From CAYPPG01 sp964412555 (GTDB lineage Bacteria; Hinthialibacterota; Hinthialibacteria; Hinthialibacterales; Hinthialibacteraceae): a stretch of DNA of 64,000 nucleotides. Made by a program: the position numbers and the translations under genes. Every line of letters begins with the position of its first letter. The stretch's first letter is position 1. The stretch covers positions 1-64,000 of the forward strand of contig CAYPPG010000030.1 in NCBI GenBank assembly GCA_964412555.1, read 5' to 3'. Below the pieces are notes generated by a model that saw only the letters and a program-made list of their open reading frames with translations, was not told where the DNA came from and ran no database searches. Below are positions 34,595-42,870 of this stretch, in pieces.

Positions 34595-36472
34595 ATGAAC
34601 CGTTACATCCTTACCGTATTCTTACTGATGAGCATTTTCGGGCAAGCCGTAGAGTGTGCCGTAAAGGGAGAACGCATCCTGCCGCGGCCTTATTATCTAC
34701 AAGGTCAAGATCAACTCATGATCAAAATTGAGATCACCGGCGAAGCGGATTCTGTGGTGATCCAGGAAACCATTCCGCCGGGATGGACTTTGCACCGTGC
34801 TACGAACAATGCCTCTGTAAACGGGAGAAACCTCACTTGGGAGCTGGCTTCGTTTTCCGGTATCACCAGAGTTCTGTATTACGTGAACACTCCCGACGCT
34901 GCTGAGAACGATGCGCAATTTTCCGGCACGATCAATGGCGATCCCATCGGTGGAGAGAGTGTCATGCCGCTTCGCCAATCCATACCGGCTGCTGGAAAGC
35001 ATGTTCCCATGTATGATTCATTATATAACTATTGGTTATATCTCCCTTCCGGCTACTCGGATCAAGAAGGCCAATGGCCGTTACTCCTCTTTCTTCACGG
35101 CTGCATCGTAGGAACCGATTTGGATTTGGTCCTAACCCATTATGGGGTTTCTATCCTAACCATTTTGGAAAATCCGGACAATGCAGAAATTGTTCCCGAA
35201 TTGTTTCAAAGTATCGTCGTTTCTCCTCAATCCACAACAACGGAATGGGATATACATCGCTTAAAGGATTTTTTGAATGAGTTGTTCTCCACCTATTCCA
35301 TTGACCCGAACCGGGTGTATGTGTACGGCCACGCTGGTGGAGCGGACGCTGGTTGGGCAATGGCCAATGAATTTCCCGATTTGCTTGCTGCATTTTTTTC
35401 AGGAGGATCGATGATGACTCCACCTACCGTTAGCGCAAAGATGGCGGGGCTTCCGGTCCGGATACTTGAATTTGAAACTTTTCAAACGATTCCTCACAAT
35501 GTCATTGAATCATGTGTCGATGAACTAAGAGCACTCGGTGGGGAATGTGTGTACACTTTCGTCCCGTGGGACAGCGGCTTTACCGTTGAAGACCATTACT
35601 ATGATCCTGAATTATACAAATGGTTTTTGAAACAAAACAGACAGTCCAGGATGGGAGTAGAAACCATAACCGTTGAAATTCCCAATCTGGATGTAGAAGC
35701 AAAACCGTTGGAGATGGCCCTTATCCCGGCGGGTACCTTTACAATGGGATCTTCGCCTGATGAACGGAGAAGCGATCCAAGTTGGTCTATGCCTGATGCA
35801 GATTGGCCGCAGCATGAGGTTACGATCACAAAACCGTTTTATTTCGGCGTATATGAAGTGACACAAGCGCAATGGATGGCCATTATGGGAACGAATCCGG
35901 CGAGCCGTGAAGGCATAAACATCCCAGTCAATAATGTAACTTGGATTGATTGTCAGGAGTTTATCGAAAAGATAAATGAATTGGGACTCGGAACATTTCG
36001 GCTGCCGACGGAAGCGGAATGGGAATATGCCTGCCGCGCCGGAACCACGACAAGATTCTTTTATGGCGATGTGCTGGAAACCGATGACTTGGAAGAGTAT
36101 AGCCCGATTCATGACCAGTACATGTGGTGGAAAGGAAATACCGTAGAAAGTGAGACTCCCCTTCCCGTCGGATTAAAACTCCCCAATCCATGGGGACTGT
36201 ATGACATTCATGGCAATGTGTGGGAATGGTGTGAGGATTGGTGGGAAGCGCCATGGGATCGAGGGCCTCAAGTAGATCCCACTGGTCCTGAAACCGGTAC
36301 TGTGCGTGTAGTACGCAGTGGAGGCGCTCTGGGGTATGCTCAAGGGTGCCGATCAGCCGACCGGCGCTGCGATTTCTGCACTCCCGATTATCAAGTTCCC
36401 CATATGGGATTTCGTCTTGTGAGGGAATATGAAGAAAGTTCCGGAATTGAGAATTTTTCATTATATCAATAG
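34595..36472 (+). CDS. Secreted GW-module, alpha/beta-hydrolase-like and SUMF1/FGE-like fusion
   Basis: A 625-residue exported protein in three parts. After the signal peptide comes a beta-sandwich module (about 30-125) with VVIQETIPPGWTL, shared with HK2. The alpha/beta-hydrolase-like domain (about 130-350) has LLLFLHGC but reads VYGHAGGAD where a G-x-S-x-G nucleophile belongs: position 247 is Ala, so it is probably inactive. The SUMF1/FGE-type domain (about 365-615) has IPAGTFTMGS, YEVTQAQW, RLPTEAEWEYACRAG and NVWEWCEDW, but no clear C-x-x-x-x-C pair, so formylglycine formation is unlikely. The C-terminus is IENFSLYQ. Confidence 0.86.
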   Translation: MNRYILTVFLLMSIFGQAVECAVKGERILPRPYYLQGQDQLMIKIEITGEADSVVIQETIPPGWTLHRATNNASVNGRNLTWELASFSGITRVLYYVNTPDAAENDAQFSGTINGDPIGGESVMPLRQSIPAAGKHVPMYDSLYNYWLYLPSGYSDQEGQWPLLLFLHGCIVGTDLDLVLTHYGVSILTILENPDNAEIVPELFQSIVVSPQSTTTEWDIHRLKDFLNELFSTYSIDPNRVYVYGHAGGADAGWAMANEFPDLLAAFFSGGSMMTPPTVSAKMAGLPVRILEFETFQTIPHNVIESCVDELRALGGECVYTFVPWDSGFTVEDHYYDPELYKWFLKQNRQSRMGVETITVEIPNLDVEAKPLEMALIPAGTFTMGSSPDERRSDPSWSMPDADWPQHEVTITKPFYFGVYEVTQAQWMAIMGTNPASREGINIPVNNVTWIDCQEFIEKINELGLGTFRLPTEAEWEYACRAGTTTRFFYGDVLETDDLEEYSPIHDQYMWWKGNTVESETPLPVGLKLPNPWGLYDIHGNVWEWCEDWWEAPWDRGPQVDPTGPETGTVRVVRSGGALGYAQGCRSADRRCDFCTPDYQVPHMGFRLVREYEESSGIENFSLYQ

Positions 36473-36578
36473 GTCTTGTAAGATAAGGCGCGCCGTTTGA
36501 TCCATCCTATAAGATACAACGCGAGCGAATCGAAGGGGCGGTTCGCGAACCGCCCCTACATTTCTGTGGAGGACGATT
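36473..36578. repeat. Two palindromic elements
   Basis: A TTTGATCCATCCTA half-element (the family bounding 38014-38322) is followed at 36536-36560 by a long perfect palindrome of the GGGCGGTTCGCGAACCGCCC type, which recurs inside a coding gene at 58732-58757. Confidence 0.8.
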
Positions 36579-37988
36579 ATGAACACAAACCGTTTCATTT
36601 CTCGTAGTTCGTTTCAGTTGATGCTAATTATTTATATTTTAGTTATTTTGGGGTTCATTGGACATGTTGCCGTGGATGCTTTTGCCCAGGATTCACTCGT
36701 CTGCATCGATTTTTCCGGCTCAACTACCGCCGCCAACAGTGTAACGGTGATGGGGGCGGGATATGGCCAATATCCCGAGGCAAAGATTGCATTCGGTCCC
36801 ATCCCAACCGATAACGGATTTGAAGGTGCGACAGACGGCAACGGGATGATCGTCCAAGCTGATCCCGGCAAAGGAGTGATGGTTTTTACGCAGCCCATCC
36901 AAACCGGCAACTGCGCCTTGATTCGCTGCTCGGTGCGATTGAGCGCTCCCCATGCCTCACTCTATCTGGCGTCGGTCGATCAAGGGGAGAGTGAGTACGT
37001 TTCGACGATCACACCCAATAATCCTTCTGCCTTTGTTGGACGATACAAACGCATCGCAGATTTCTTTTTGCCTCCATCAACGGGATTCCAAGGGATCATA
37101 CAAATCCTCAATACCAGCGAAACTGAATCGCTTACGGCGTATGTGGATAATCTGGAAGTCTTGAATCTGGGCGAAGACAAAATCGATCTGGCGATCTCTG
37201 AAATAACCGGGACAGAACCGGTTCCCGTTTCCATGACGACACCAACCCCCACCCCCATACCGGATGAGAACGGTGAAACCATCACCCTCCCTCTCGATCT
37301 TCCCGAAGATGTGAAACCGCTTGAGATGGTCTTGATTCCTGCGGGGACGTTTATGATGGGTAGCCCGGATGACGAATTTGATCGTGATCCTGACGAAGGT
37401 CCACAGCACCAGGTGACGATCACCAAACCGTTTTATATGGGAAAATACGAAGTGACGCAAGCGCACTGGAATGCGGTGATGGGTATTCCTTCCCGTTCGG
37501 AAGGTGGCAATCTTCCGAAGGTCTATGTCAAGTGGGACGATTGTATGGCTTTTATCGATGCATTGAACCAGATGGGCCAGGGGACATTTCGTTTGCCCTC
37601 TGAGGCGGAATGGGAATATGCCTGCCGGGCTGGAACCCAAACAAGGTTCTTTTGGGGCGATGACAACGATTATACGCAAATCGAGAACTATGCGTGGTAT
37701 CCTGATAACTCAGGCGGGAAAACCCACGATGTGGGAGGGAAACTACCGAACCCGTGGAATCTGTTCGATATATGCGGGAACGTGTGGGAATTGTGTCAGG
37801 AATGGTATGGGCCTTATTCCGCCGATCCACAAATCGACCCCATCGATCAGCAAATTGGCACAGATCGCGCTTGCCGGGGTGGGAGTTGGACCAGCTGCGG
37901 GCCAAGGAGCATTCGTACGGCTTTCCGGTACCACATGCATCCTAACAACTCGACCTTCGACATTGGCTTCCGGATTATTAAGGAGTGA
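36579..37988 (+). CDS. Secreted jelly-roll-like and SUMF1/FGE-like protein
   Basis: A 469-residue exported or anchored protein. A signal segment (about 15-36) is followed by an unrecognised beta-rich domain (about 38-200, LYLASVDQGESEYVSTI, AYVDNLEVLNLG) that recalls carbohydrate-binding jelly rolls. A T/P linker (TPTPTPIP) leads to a SUMF1/FGE-type domain (about 245-469) with IPAGTFMMGS, GKYEVTQAHW, RLPSEAEWEYACRAG, NVWELCQEW and CRGGSWTSC. The Cys pair of true FGE is not evident. GTGGAGGACGATT precedes the ATG. Confidence 0.87.
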   Translation: MNTNRFISRSSFQLMLIIYILVILGFIGHVAVDAFAQDSLVCIDFSGSTTAANSVTVMGAGYGQYPEAKIAFGPIPTDNGFEGATDGNGMIVQADPGKGVMVFTQPIQTGNCALIRCSVRLSAPHASLYLASVDQGESEYVSTITPNNPSAFVGRYKRIADFFLPPSTGFQGIIQILNTSETESLTAYVDNLEVLNLGEDKIDLAISEITGTEPVPVSMTTPTPTPIPDENGETITLPLDLPEDVKPLEMVLIPAGTFMMGSPDDEFDRDPDEGPQHQVTITKPFYMGKYEVTQAHWNAVMGIPSRSEGGNLPKVYVKWDDCMAFIDALNQMGQGTFRLPSEAEWEYACRAGTQTRFFWGDDNDYTQIENYAWYPDNSGGKTHDVGGKLPNPWNLFDICGNVWELCQEWYGPYSADPQIDPIDQQIGTDRACRGGSWTSCGPRSIRTAFRYHMHPNNSTFDIGFRIIKE

Positions 37989-38342
37989 AGCAGGATTGGG
38001 TAGCAAAAGTTTGGTAGGATGGGTCGCGCCTTTTGATCCATCAGTTTCTGAGAAAACAATGATGGATCGAAAAGCCAGCCCCAACGGGGCGCAAGAAGAC
38101 AGCCAGCGGGCGAAGCCCCTGGAAATGGAAGCGTTCATTGATCCTAGCCCTGCAAGGGCGAAAGAAAGAATCAAATGGCGCAGATATCTTCTTACGCCCT
38201 TTCAGGGCTAGGTTTTACCGAACATCAAACCAGGGCCGTTGGCCCTGGCTATCTTCTTACACCCCGTTGGGGTTTTACTAATGTGAATCTTCGATGGGTC
38301 GAAAAATCGCGATCCATCCTACTTTTGAAAAAAGGAGATAAA
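37989..38342. repeat. Nested composite palindrome of about 310 bp
   Basis: GTAGGATGGGTCGCG at 38014 pairs with CGCGATCCATCCTAC ending at 38322. Inside, GCCCCAACGGGGC (38078) faces ACCCCGTTGGGGT (38261), AAGAAGACAGCCAG faces CTGGCTATCTTCTT, and a CTAGCCCTGC arm faces CAGGGCTAG in the centre. Each inner piece is itself a hairpin. No gene fits here; the next gene starts 20 bp later. Confidence 0.8.
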
Positions 38343-39440
38343 ATGAAACGTTCTATTCTTATCGCATTCTTATTCATGAGCATTTGCGGGCAAGCCGTTG
38401 AGTGTGCTGTGACGGCGGAGCGCATCCTTCCGCAATCATTTTATTTGGCGGGTCAACAGGAACTCGGGATTGTTATTCAGCTATCCGGAGAAGCGGAATC
38501 TGTGATCGTCGAAGAAACGGTTCCCGCTGGCTGGACGGTTACAAGCGCCGGCAATGGCACCGTGAACGGCAGAACCATTGTGTGGGAATTGACGCCGTTT
38601 TCCGATTCATCCAAAAGTGCATCCCGGCTCACTTATTCCGTCAACGCCCCGGATGCACCAAATCATGACGCGCAATTTTCCGGCACAGTCAATGATGATC
38701 CAATCGGCGGAGATCAAGTCATGGAATTTCGCGCGCCCGTACCGGCACCGGGAAAACAGGCACCGATGAACGGTTCTTTATACCAACATTGGTTGTATCT
38801 TCCCCCCGGTTATTCTGAAGCAGGGAATCCAAGACCGTTGATTCTTTTTCTCTCCGGCGCCTGCCAAAAAATTGATGATTTGGTTTTACTTGTCTCTTAT
38901 TATGTTTATGATGACGCGCCTCTCACCATTTTGGAGAATCCGAATCAGGCCGTATCATTTCCGGAACTGTTTCAAAGTATCGTTGTATCCCCCCTCAATG
39001 CAGCTCCCCAGTGGGATATACATCGTTTAAAAGATTTTTTGAATGAATTGCTATCGGTATATTCCATCGATCCCTCCCGTGTCTATGTAATTGGCCATGG
39101 TATCGGAGCCGCCGGTGGGTGGGACTTCGCCAATGAATATCCGGAATCTGTGGCAGCATTCATTTCAGTTTTTGGGATGGTAAAACCAACGAAAACCGAG
39201 AATCTTGCGAATGTTCCGTGTTGGATATTTCAGAGCGAAACGAATCCGGCGATTTCGGTTACAGAAATTGAATCATGGACCGAACAAGTGAGATCGCAGG
39301 GAGGAAATGCAAGATACACAATCTATCCGTCCGACATTCCGATGTCTCATGGATTGACTTTCAACAATCCGGAAATTTACGCTTGGCTTTGGCAGCAAAC
39401 CAAATCTGGCATAAGATATTGGGAAACATATAGAGGATAA
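38343..39440 (+). CDS. Secreted GW-module plus alpha/beta-hydrolase-like protein, nucleophile lost
   Basis: A 365-residue paralogue of the first two domains of the 34595 product. Signal peptide MKRSILIAFLFMSICGQAVECA, then IVEETVPAGWTV module, then a hydrolase-like fold with PLILFLSGAC and shared LTILENP, ELFQSIVVSP and WDIHRLKDFLNEL. The nucleophile elbow reads VIGHGIGAAGG: residue 253 is Gly (GGT, one base from AGT Ser). MSHGLTFNNPEIYAWL near the end keeps the His region. Probably a binding protein rather than an esterase. AAAGGAGATAAA fixes the start at 38343. There is no SUMF1 domain. Confidence 0.86.
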   Translation: MKRSILIAFLFMSICGQAVECAVTAERILPQSFYLAGQQELGIVIQLSGEAESVIVEETVPAGWTVTSAGNGTVNGRTIVWELTPFSDSSKSASRLTYSVNAPDAPNHDAQFSGTVNDDPIGGDQVMEFRAPVPAPGKQAPMNGSLYQHWLYLPPGYSEAGNPRPLILFLSGACQKIDDLVLLVSYYVYDDAPLTILENPNQAVSFPELFQSIVVSPLNAAPQWDIHRLKDFLNELLSVYSIDPSRVYVIGHGIGAAGGWDFANEYPESVAAFISVFGMVKPTKTENLANVPCWIFQSETNPAISVTEIESWTEQVRSQGGNARYTIYPSDIPMSHGLTFNNPEIYAWLWQQTKSGIRYWETYRG

Positions 39441-39480
39441 AATCCATTCATATCAATCTGTTGAATACAGGGGGATGTCT

Positions 39481-39719
39481 ATGATAGAAAACGGGATACA
39501 CCCTTATGTTGGAGAAAAGTCGAGGTGGCATGGTTTTGACCGGTGTGATTTTACTGTTGAGGAGCGGAATTGCATTGTAGCCGTTCCCACTGAAGAGGCC
39601 CCAGGCCGGCCTTGGATCCGGCGGGCGCTCATCTGGGGAGCATGAACCGCAAATCGATGGATTCGAACGTAGGCGTAACCCATTGCTTTTTTCGTACCAT
39701 TTGCATTCCAATCGATAAA
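39481..39719 (+). pseudogene. Frameshifted N-terminal fragment of an alpha/beta hydrolase
   Basis: From the ATG at 39481 (GGGGG six bases before) the frame gives WHGFDRCDFTVEERNCIVAV and then APGRPWIRRALIWG, the start of a hydrolase group I know as WKGFxRxDFxxDGRxAIVVxP...PGxPWxWRxxFWGHEPQ. It stops at 39643-39645; skipping one base after WG restores HEPQID. Nothing of the rest of the enzyme follows. Confidence 0.72.
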
Positions 39720-39899
39720 TTACACTTCGCTATTCCCCCCAGATTTCGTCGATTGGCGTTTTGTACGATTCACAACTTTATTACGAGTTGACTTTTGTGC
39801 GTCTTTCAATTTGTCGAAGAGCCGGCGAAGATCATGACTGCACTCCTTTGCCAACTCGTCTTTAATCATCCACAATTCATTCAGTATGGGATCCGTCAC
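39720..39899 (-). CDS. 59-residue partner protein of the PIN gene
   Basis: A small GTG-started frame, VTDPILNELWMIKDELAKEC then SHDLRRLFDKLKDAQKS and a basic tail. MxDPILxELWxIKDxLAxExxxDLxxL is a pattern I know from short genes placed after PIN-domain genes. Its start overlaps the PIN stop region by 23 bp, implying coupling. It may be an antitoxin, or a protein that helps the pair; function not proven. Confidence 0.75.
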   Translation of the reverse strand: MTDPILNELWMIKDELAKECSHDLRRLFDKLKDAQKSTRNKVVNRTKRQSTKSGGNSEV

Positions 39900-40374
39900 G
39901 GTTTCTTTCTCCCATCAATTCCTCCGGCGTGCAAATCTCAGGACAGGTATAACCAAGTTTAGTACACACGGAACGGATAATTGGCTTTGTTTCGGCGTTG
40001 TCGATGTGCCGGCAATTCCAGGTTAGAAGATAATCCATGTTGTGCACCGCCGCCAACGCGATATGAACCGCGTCATCCTTCGCAGAAGCCGGAATCGCCC
40101 CTTCTGCGATAAGTGCAGCAGCCAGGTTTTCCGCCTCGTTCACGATTTCAAGAACAGGAAGATTTTCCAACGCTTCTATACGGCGTCGCGACGCATCCAA
40201 ATCACCTCGTCTGGCTTCCTCCTCCACTAAGGATGAAATGAACACTTCGAAGCGACGTCGGCAATCGTTCCACCAGGCAAATGTAACCTGCTGGTGAGCG
40301 GCTGCGAGTAAATCCGGCGAGGATCGTGCTGTCAAGTAGCTGATAATCGATGTTTCGATATAAACGCTTTTCAT
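39877..40374 (-). CDS. PIN-domain protein (VapC-like toxin)
   Basis: A 165-residue PIN protein: MKSVYIETSIISYLTARSS opening (with E-T in place of D-T, usual in this subgroup), SLVEEEARRGD, IPASAKDDAVHIALAAVHNMDYLLTWNCRHIDNA with the Asp cluster, and a C-terminal ICTPEELMGE. The M at 40374 starts the PIN fold; longer frames upstream lack family support and the ribosome site is weak. It pairs with the 59-residue gene downstream. Likely a metal-dependent RNase. Confidence 0.87.
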   Translation of the reverse strand: MKSVYIETSIISYLTARSSPDLLAAAHQQVTFAWWNDCRRRFEVFISSLVEEEARRGDLDASRRRIEALENLPVLEIVNEAENLAAALIAEGAIPASAKDDAVHIALAAVHNMDYLLTWNCRHIDNAETKPIIRSVCTKLGYTCPEICTPEELMGERNRDGSHTE

Positions 40375-40612
40375 AGGGATAGAATAGCCATTCACCGGGA
40401 GGGGTGGAATGGGCATGATCAAATCAGATAGGTTATGCTTCGCTGATCTATCTACAAATCTAAGAGAAAACAAAACAATGAATTTGGAGACAACAGAGTT
40501 ATATAGTATTATTTCAAGAACCTGCAATCATAAGGAAATAGTATAGCCAAGTTGGAAATATTGTAACATTATTTTAAACTTTTTTGATGTTGGTAGTGGG
40601 AGAGGGTGAAAA
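40375..40612. other. Intergenic region, nothing recognised
   Basis: AT-rich spacer between the PIN gene and the tRNA. It should hold the promoter of the PIN gene on the minus strand, but no clear box is seen. Confidence 0.5.
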
Positions 40613-40684
<72 letters not shown>

Positions 40685-40811
40685 CTATTCATCAGAAGCA
40701 TTATAATTTTTAGCCACAAATTGAAAACGGTCAAGAGATTTGAATCGCTTAATCTTCCTCTTGAGCTTACGGAAATCCCATTCTTCAGGCTACAATGATT
40801 AAGGAATTGTT

Positions 40812-40892
40812 GGGTGGCAAGGGCAAGACGTCAATTATCCCTTGAGGCTGAGTGCGACAAACAAGGGTAGACTTCGCTTACTCTTGCTATCC
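40812..40892. repeat. Diverged GGGTAGC-family element
   Basis: GGGTGGCAAGGGCAAGACGT at 40812 and, inverted, CAAGGGTAGACTTCGCTTAC at 40862 with CTTGCTATCC after it. A diverged member of the family at 8190-8272. Confidence 0.7.
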
Positions 40893-40901
40893 AGTAGATT
40901 G

Positions 40902-41165
40902 AGTGATGCGGGCAGGGATGCCCGCNNNNNNNNNNNNNNNNNNNNNNNNNNNNNNNNNNNNNNNNNNNNNNNNNNNNNNNNNNNNNNNNNNNNNNNNNNN
41001 NNNNNNNNNNNNNNNNNNNNNNNNNGCTCCAATGAGTGATGCGGGCAGGGATGCCCGCGCTCCAATGAGTGATGCGGGCAGGGATGCCCGCGCTCCAATG
41101 AGTGATGCGGGCAAGGATGCCCGCGCTCCAATAGATCATGCGGGTAGAGATGCCCGTGCTCCAGT
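40902..41165. repeat. Tandem array of 33-bp palindromic units with an assembly gap
   Basis: Unit of 33 bp, AGTGATGCGGGCAGGGATGC then CCGCGCTCCAATG, containing GCGGGCAGGGATGCCCGC. One partial unit precedes the 100-N gap (40926-41025), then units begin at 41035, 41068, 41101 and a diverged one at 41133. The true unit number is unknown because of the gap. There are no spacers, so it is not CRISPR. ilvD starts 27 bp later. Confidence 0.92.
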
Positions 41166-41191
41166 AATTTGATAGAAAGTGAGGCGAAACG

Positions 41192-42850
41192 ATGCGAAGC
41201 GATGTCATGAAAGTCGGAGTCGAAAAAGGCCCTCATCGTAGTTTATGGTATGCGACCGGTTTATCCAAACAATCTCTCAACAAACCCATAATCGGGATTG
41301 CCAATTCCTTTAATGAAATTGTTCCCGGCCATGTGGAACTCAATAAAATCGCTATGGCTGTCAAACGGGGCGTCTATATGTCCGGTGGTACCCCTGTCGA
41401 GTTCAATACGATCGCTGTCGATGATGGCATCGCCATGAACCATTTAGGAATGCGTTATTCCCTCGTCAGCCGTGAAACTATCGCGGACAGCGTTGAGATC
41501 ATGGCTACCGCTCATCCGTTCGACGGGATCGTCCTGGTTTCCAACTGCGATAAAATTACACCGGGAATGCTCATGGCTGCCGCGCGTTTGAATATTCCCG
41601 CCATCTTGATCACCGGTGGTCCCATGCTGGCTGGCTATGATCGGGGGGAACATATCGGACTCGATAATATGTTCGAACGGATTGCCCCTGCGAAAACGGG
41701 AAAGATCACTGTAGACGAATATGAAGAATCCTGTGCGGCCGCCTGCCCCGGTCCCGGTTCTTGCTCAGGCATGTTTACTGCCAATTCGATGAACTGCGTG
41801 GCCGAAGCCCTCGGGATCGCCCTCCCTGGCAATGGAACCATCCCCGCCGTCTTCGCCGATCGTATCCGCTTGGCGGAAGCGGCAGGAATTCAGATCATGG
41901 AATTGGTCAAAAACGATATCAAGTCGCGGGATATCTTAACCCGCGAGGCCTTCGATAACGCCATCGCACTCGATATGGCATTCGGCGGATCAACCAATAC
42001 CTCCTTGCATATTCCCGCCATCGCGCACGAGGCAGGAATCGAATTGACATTGAAAGGATTCAACCAAATAAGCGACCGCACGCCGCATATCTGCAACATG
42101 GCTCCCGCAGGACCGTTTCATATGGAAGATTTGGATCGCGCTGGCGGCGTTTCATCCATCTTAAAAACATTGGAAGGCAAACAACTGATTCATTCCAATA
42201 CCATCACGGTCACGGGGAAAACACTGGGAGAAAATATCAGCAAAGCCAAACCGGGCAGCAGCGACGTGATCCGTCCACTCGACAACCCCTATCATGAAAC
42301 AGGCGGTTTATGCTGTCTCTTTGGTAATCTGGCTCCAGACGGGAGTGTCGTTAAAGAAGCGGCGGTTTTACCGGAAATGCTCCAACACAGCGGTCCGGCC
42401 CGAATTTTCAATTCTGAACAGGAGGCCGTCAATGCGATTCTCGGACATGATATCAAAGAAGGGGATGTGGTCGTTATACGGTACGAAGGTCCCAAAGGCG
42501 GGCCGGGAATGCCGGAAATGCTGACACCAACCTCCGTTGTCAAAGGAATGGGAATGGCGTCGAAAGTCTCGTTGATAACGGATGGACGCTTTTCCGGAGC
42601 GACGACCGGCGCATCCATCGGTCATATCTCTCCTGAAGCAATGGAAGGAGGGGCAATCGGATTGTTGGAAGAAGGTGATATCATCGAAATCGACATTCCG
42701 AAACGAACTTTGAACGTCCGCTTGACCGAAGAGGAATTGAACGAGCGAAAGCAGCGATGGCAGCAGCCGGAACCGAAAATCAAAAAGGGAGTTATTGCCC
42801 GCTATGCCCGCAGTGTAAGTTCTGCCGCAAACGGAGCGGTATTCTCTTGA
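41192..42850 (+). CDS. ilvD: Dihydroxy-acid dehydratase
   Basis: A 552-residue IlvD, which removes water from dihydroxy-isovalerate and -methylvalerate in valine and isoleucine synthesis. Fe-S ligand candidates are Cys119 (VSNCDKITPGM) and Cys191 (CPGPGSCSGMFTANSM). The first cluster position reads IANSFNEIVPGHVEL without Cys, like E. coli IlvD, which has a [4Fe-4S] cluster. FGGSTNTSLHIPAIAHEAG and GRFSGATTG are present. Length is normal. AGTGAGGCGAAACG precedes the ATG. lptF follows after 20 bp, an unusual pairing of amino-acid and envelope genes. Confidence 0.96.
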   Translation: MRSDVMKVGVEKGPHRSLWYATGLSKQSLNKPIIGIANSFNEIVPGHVELNKIAMAVKRGVYMSGGTPVEFNTIAVDDGIAMNHLGMRYSLVSRETIADSVEIMATAHPFDGIVLVSNCDKITPGMLMAAARLNIPAILITGGPMLAGYDRGEHIGLDNMFERIAPAKTGKITVDEYEESCAAACPGPGSCSGMFTANSMNCVAEALGIALPGNGTIPAVFADRIRLAEAAGIQIMELVKNDIKSRDILTREAFDNAIALDMAFGGSTNTSLHIPAIAHEAGIELTLKGFNQISDRTPHICNMAPAGPFHMEDLDRAGGVSSILKTLEGKQLIHSNTITVTGKTLGENISKAKPGSSDVIRPLDNPYHETGGLCCLFGNLAPDGSVVKEAAVLPEMLQHSGPARIFNSEQEAVNAILGHDIKEGDVVVIRYEGPKGGPGMPEMLTPTSVVKGMGMASKVSLITDGRFSGATTGASIGHISPEAMEGGAIGLLEEGDIIEIDIPKRTLNVRLTEEELNERKQRWQQPEPKIKKGVIARYARSVSSAANGAVFS

Positions 42851-42870
42851 AAACGAATCAGTGTTGAATT

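Noticed and set aside
34595..37988. Active formylglycine-generating enzymes for sulfatases
   Set aside because: The SUMF1 fold is clear in both proteins but the C-x-x-x-x-C pair of true FGE is not seen and no sulfatase is in the window.
40902..41165. CRISPR array or coding repeat protein on either strand
   Set aside because: 33-bp tandem units without spacers; open frames across them are a by-product of a period divisible by three and run into the N gap.
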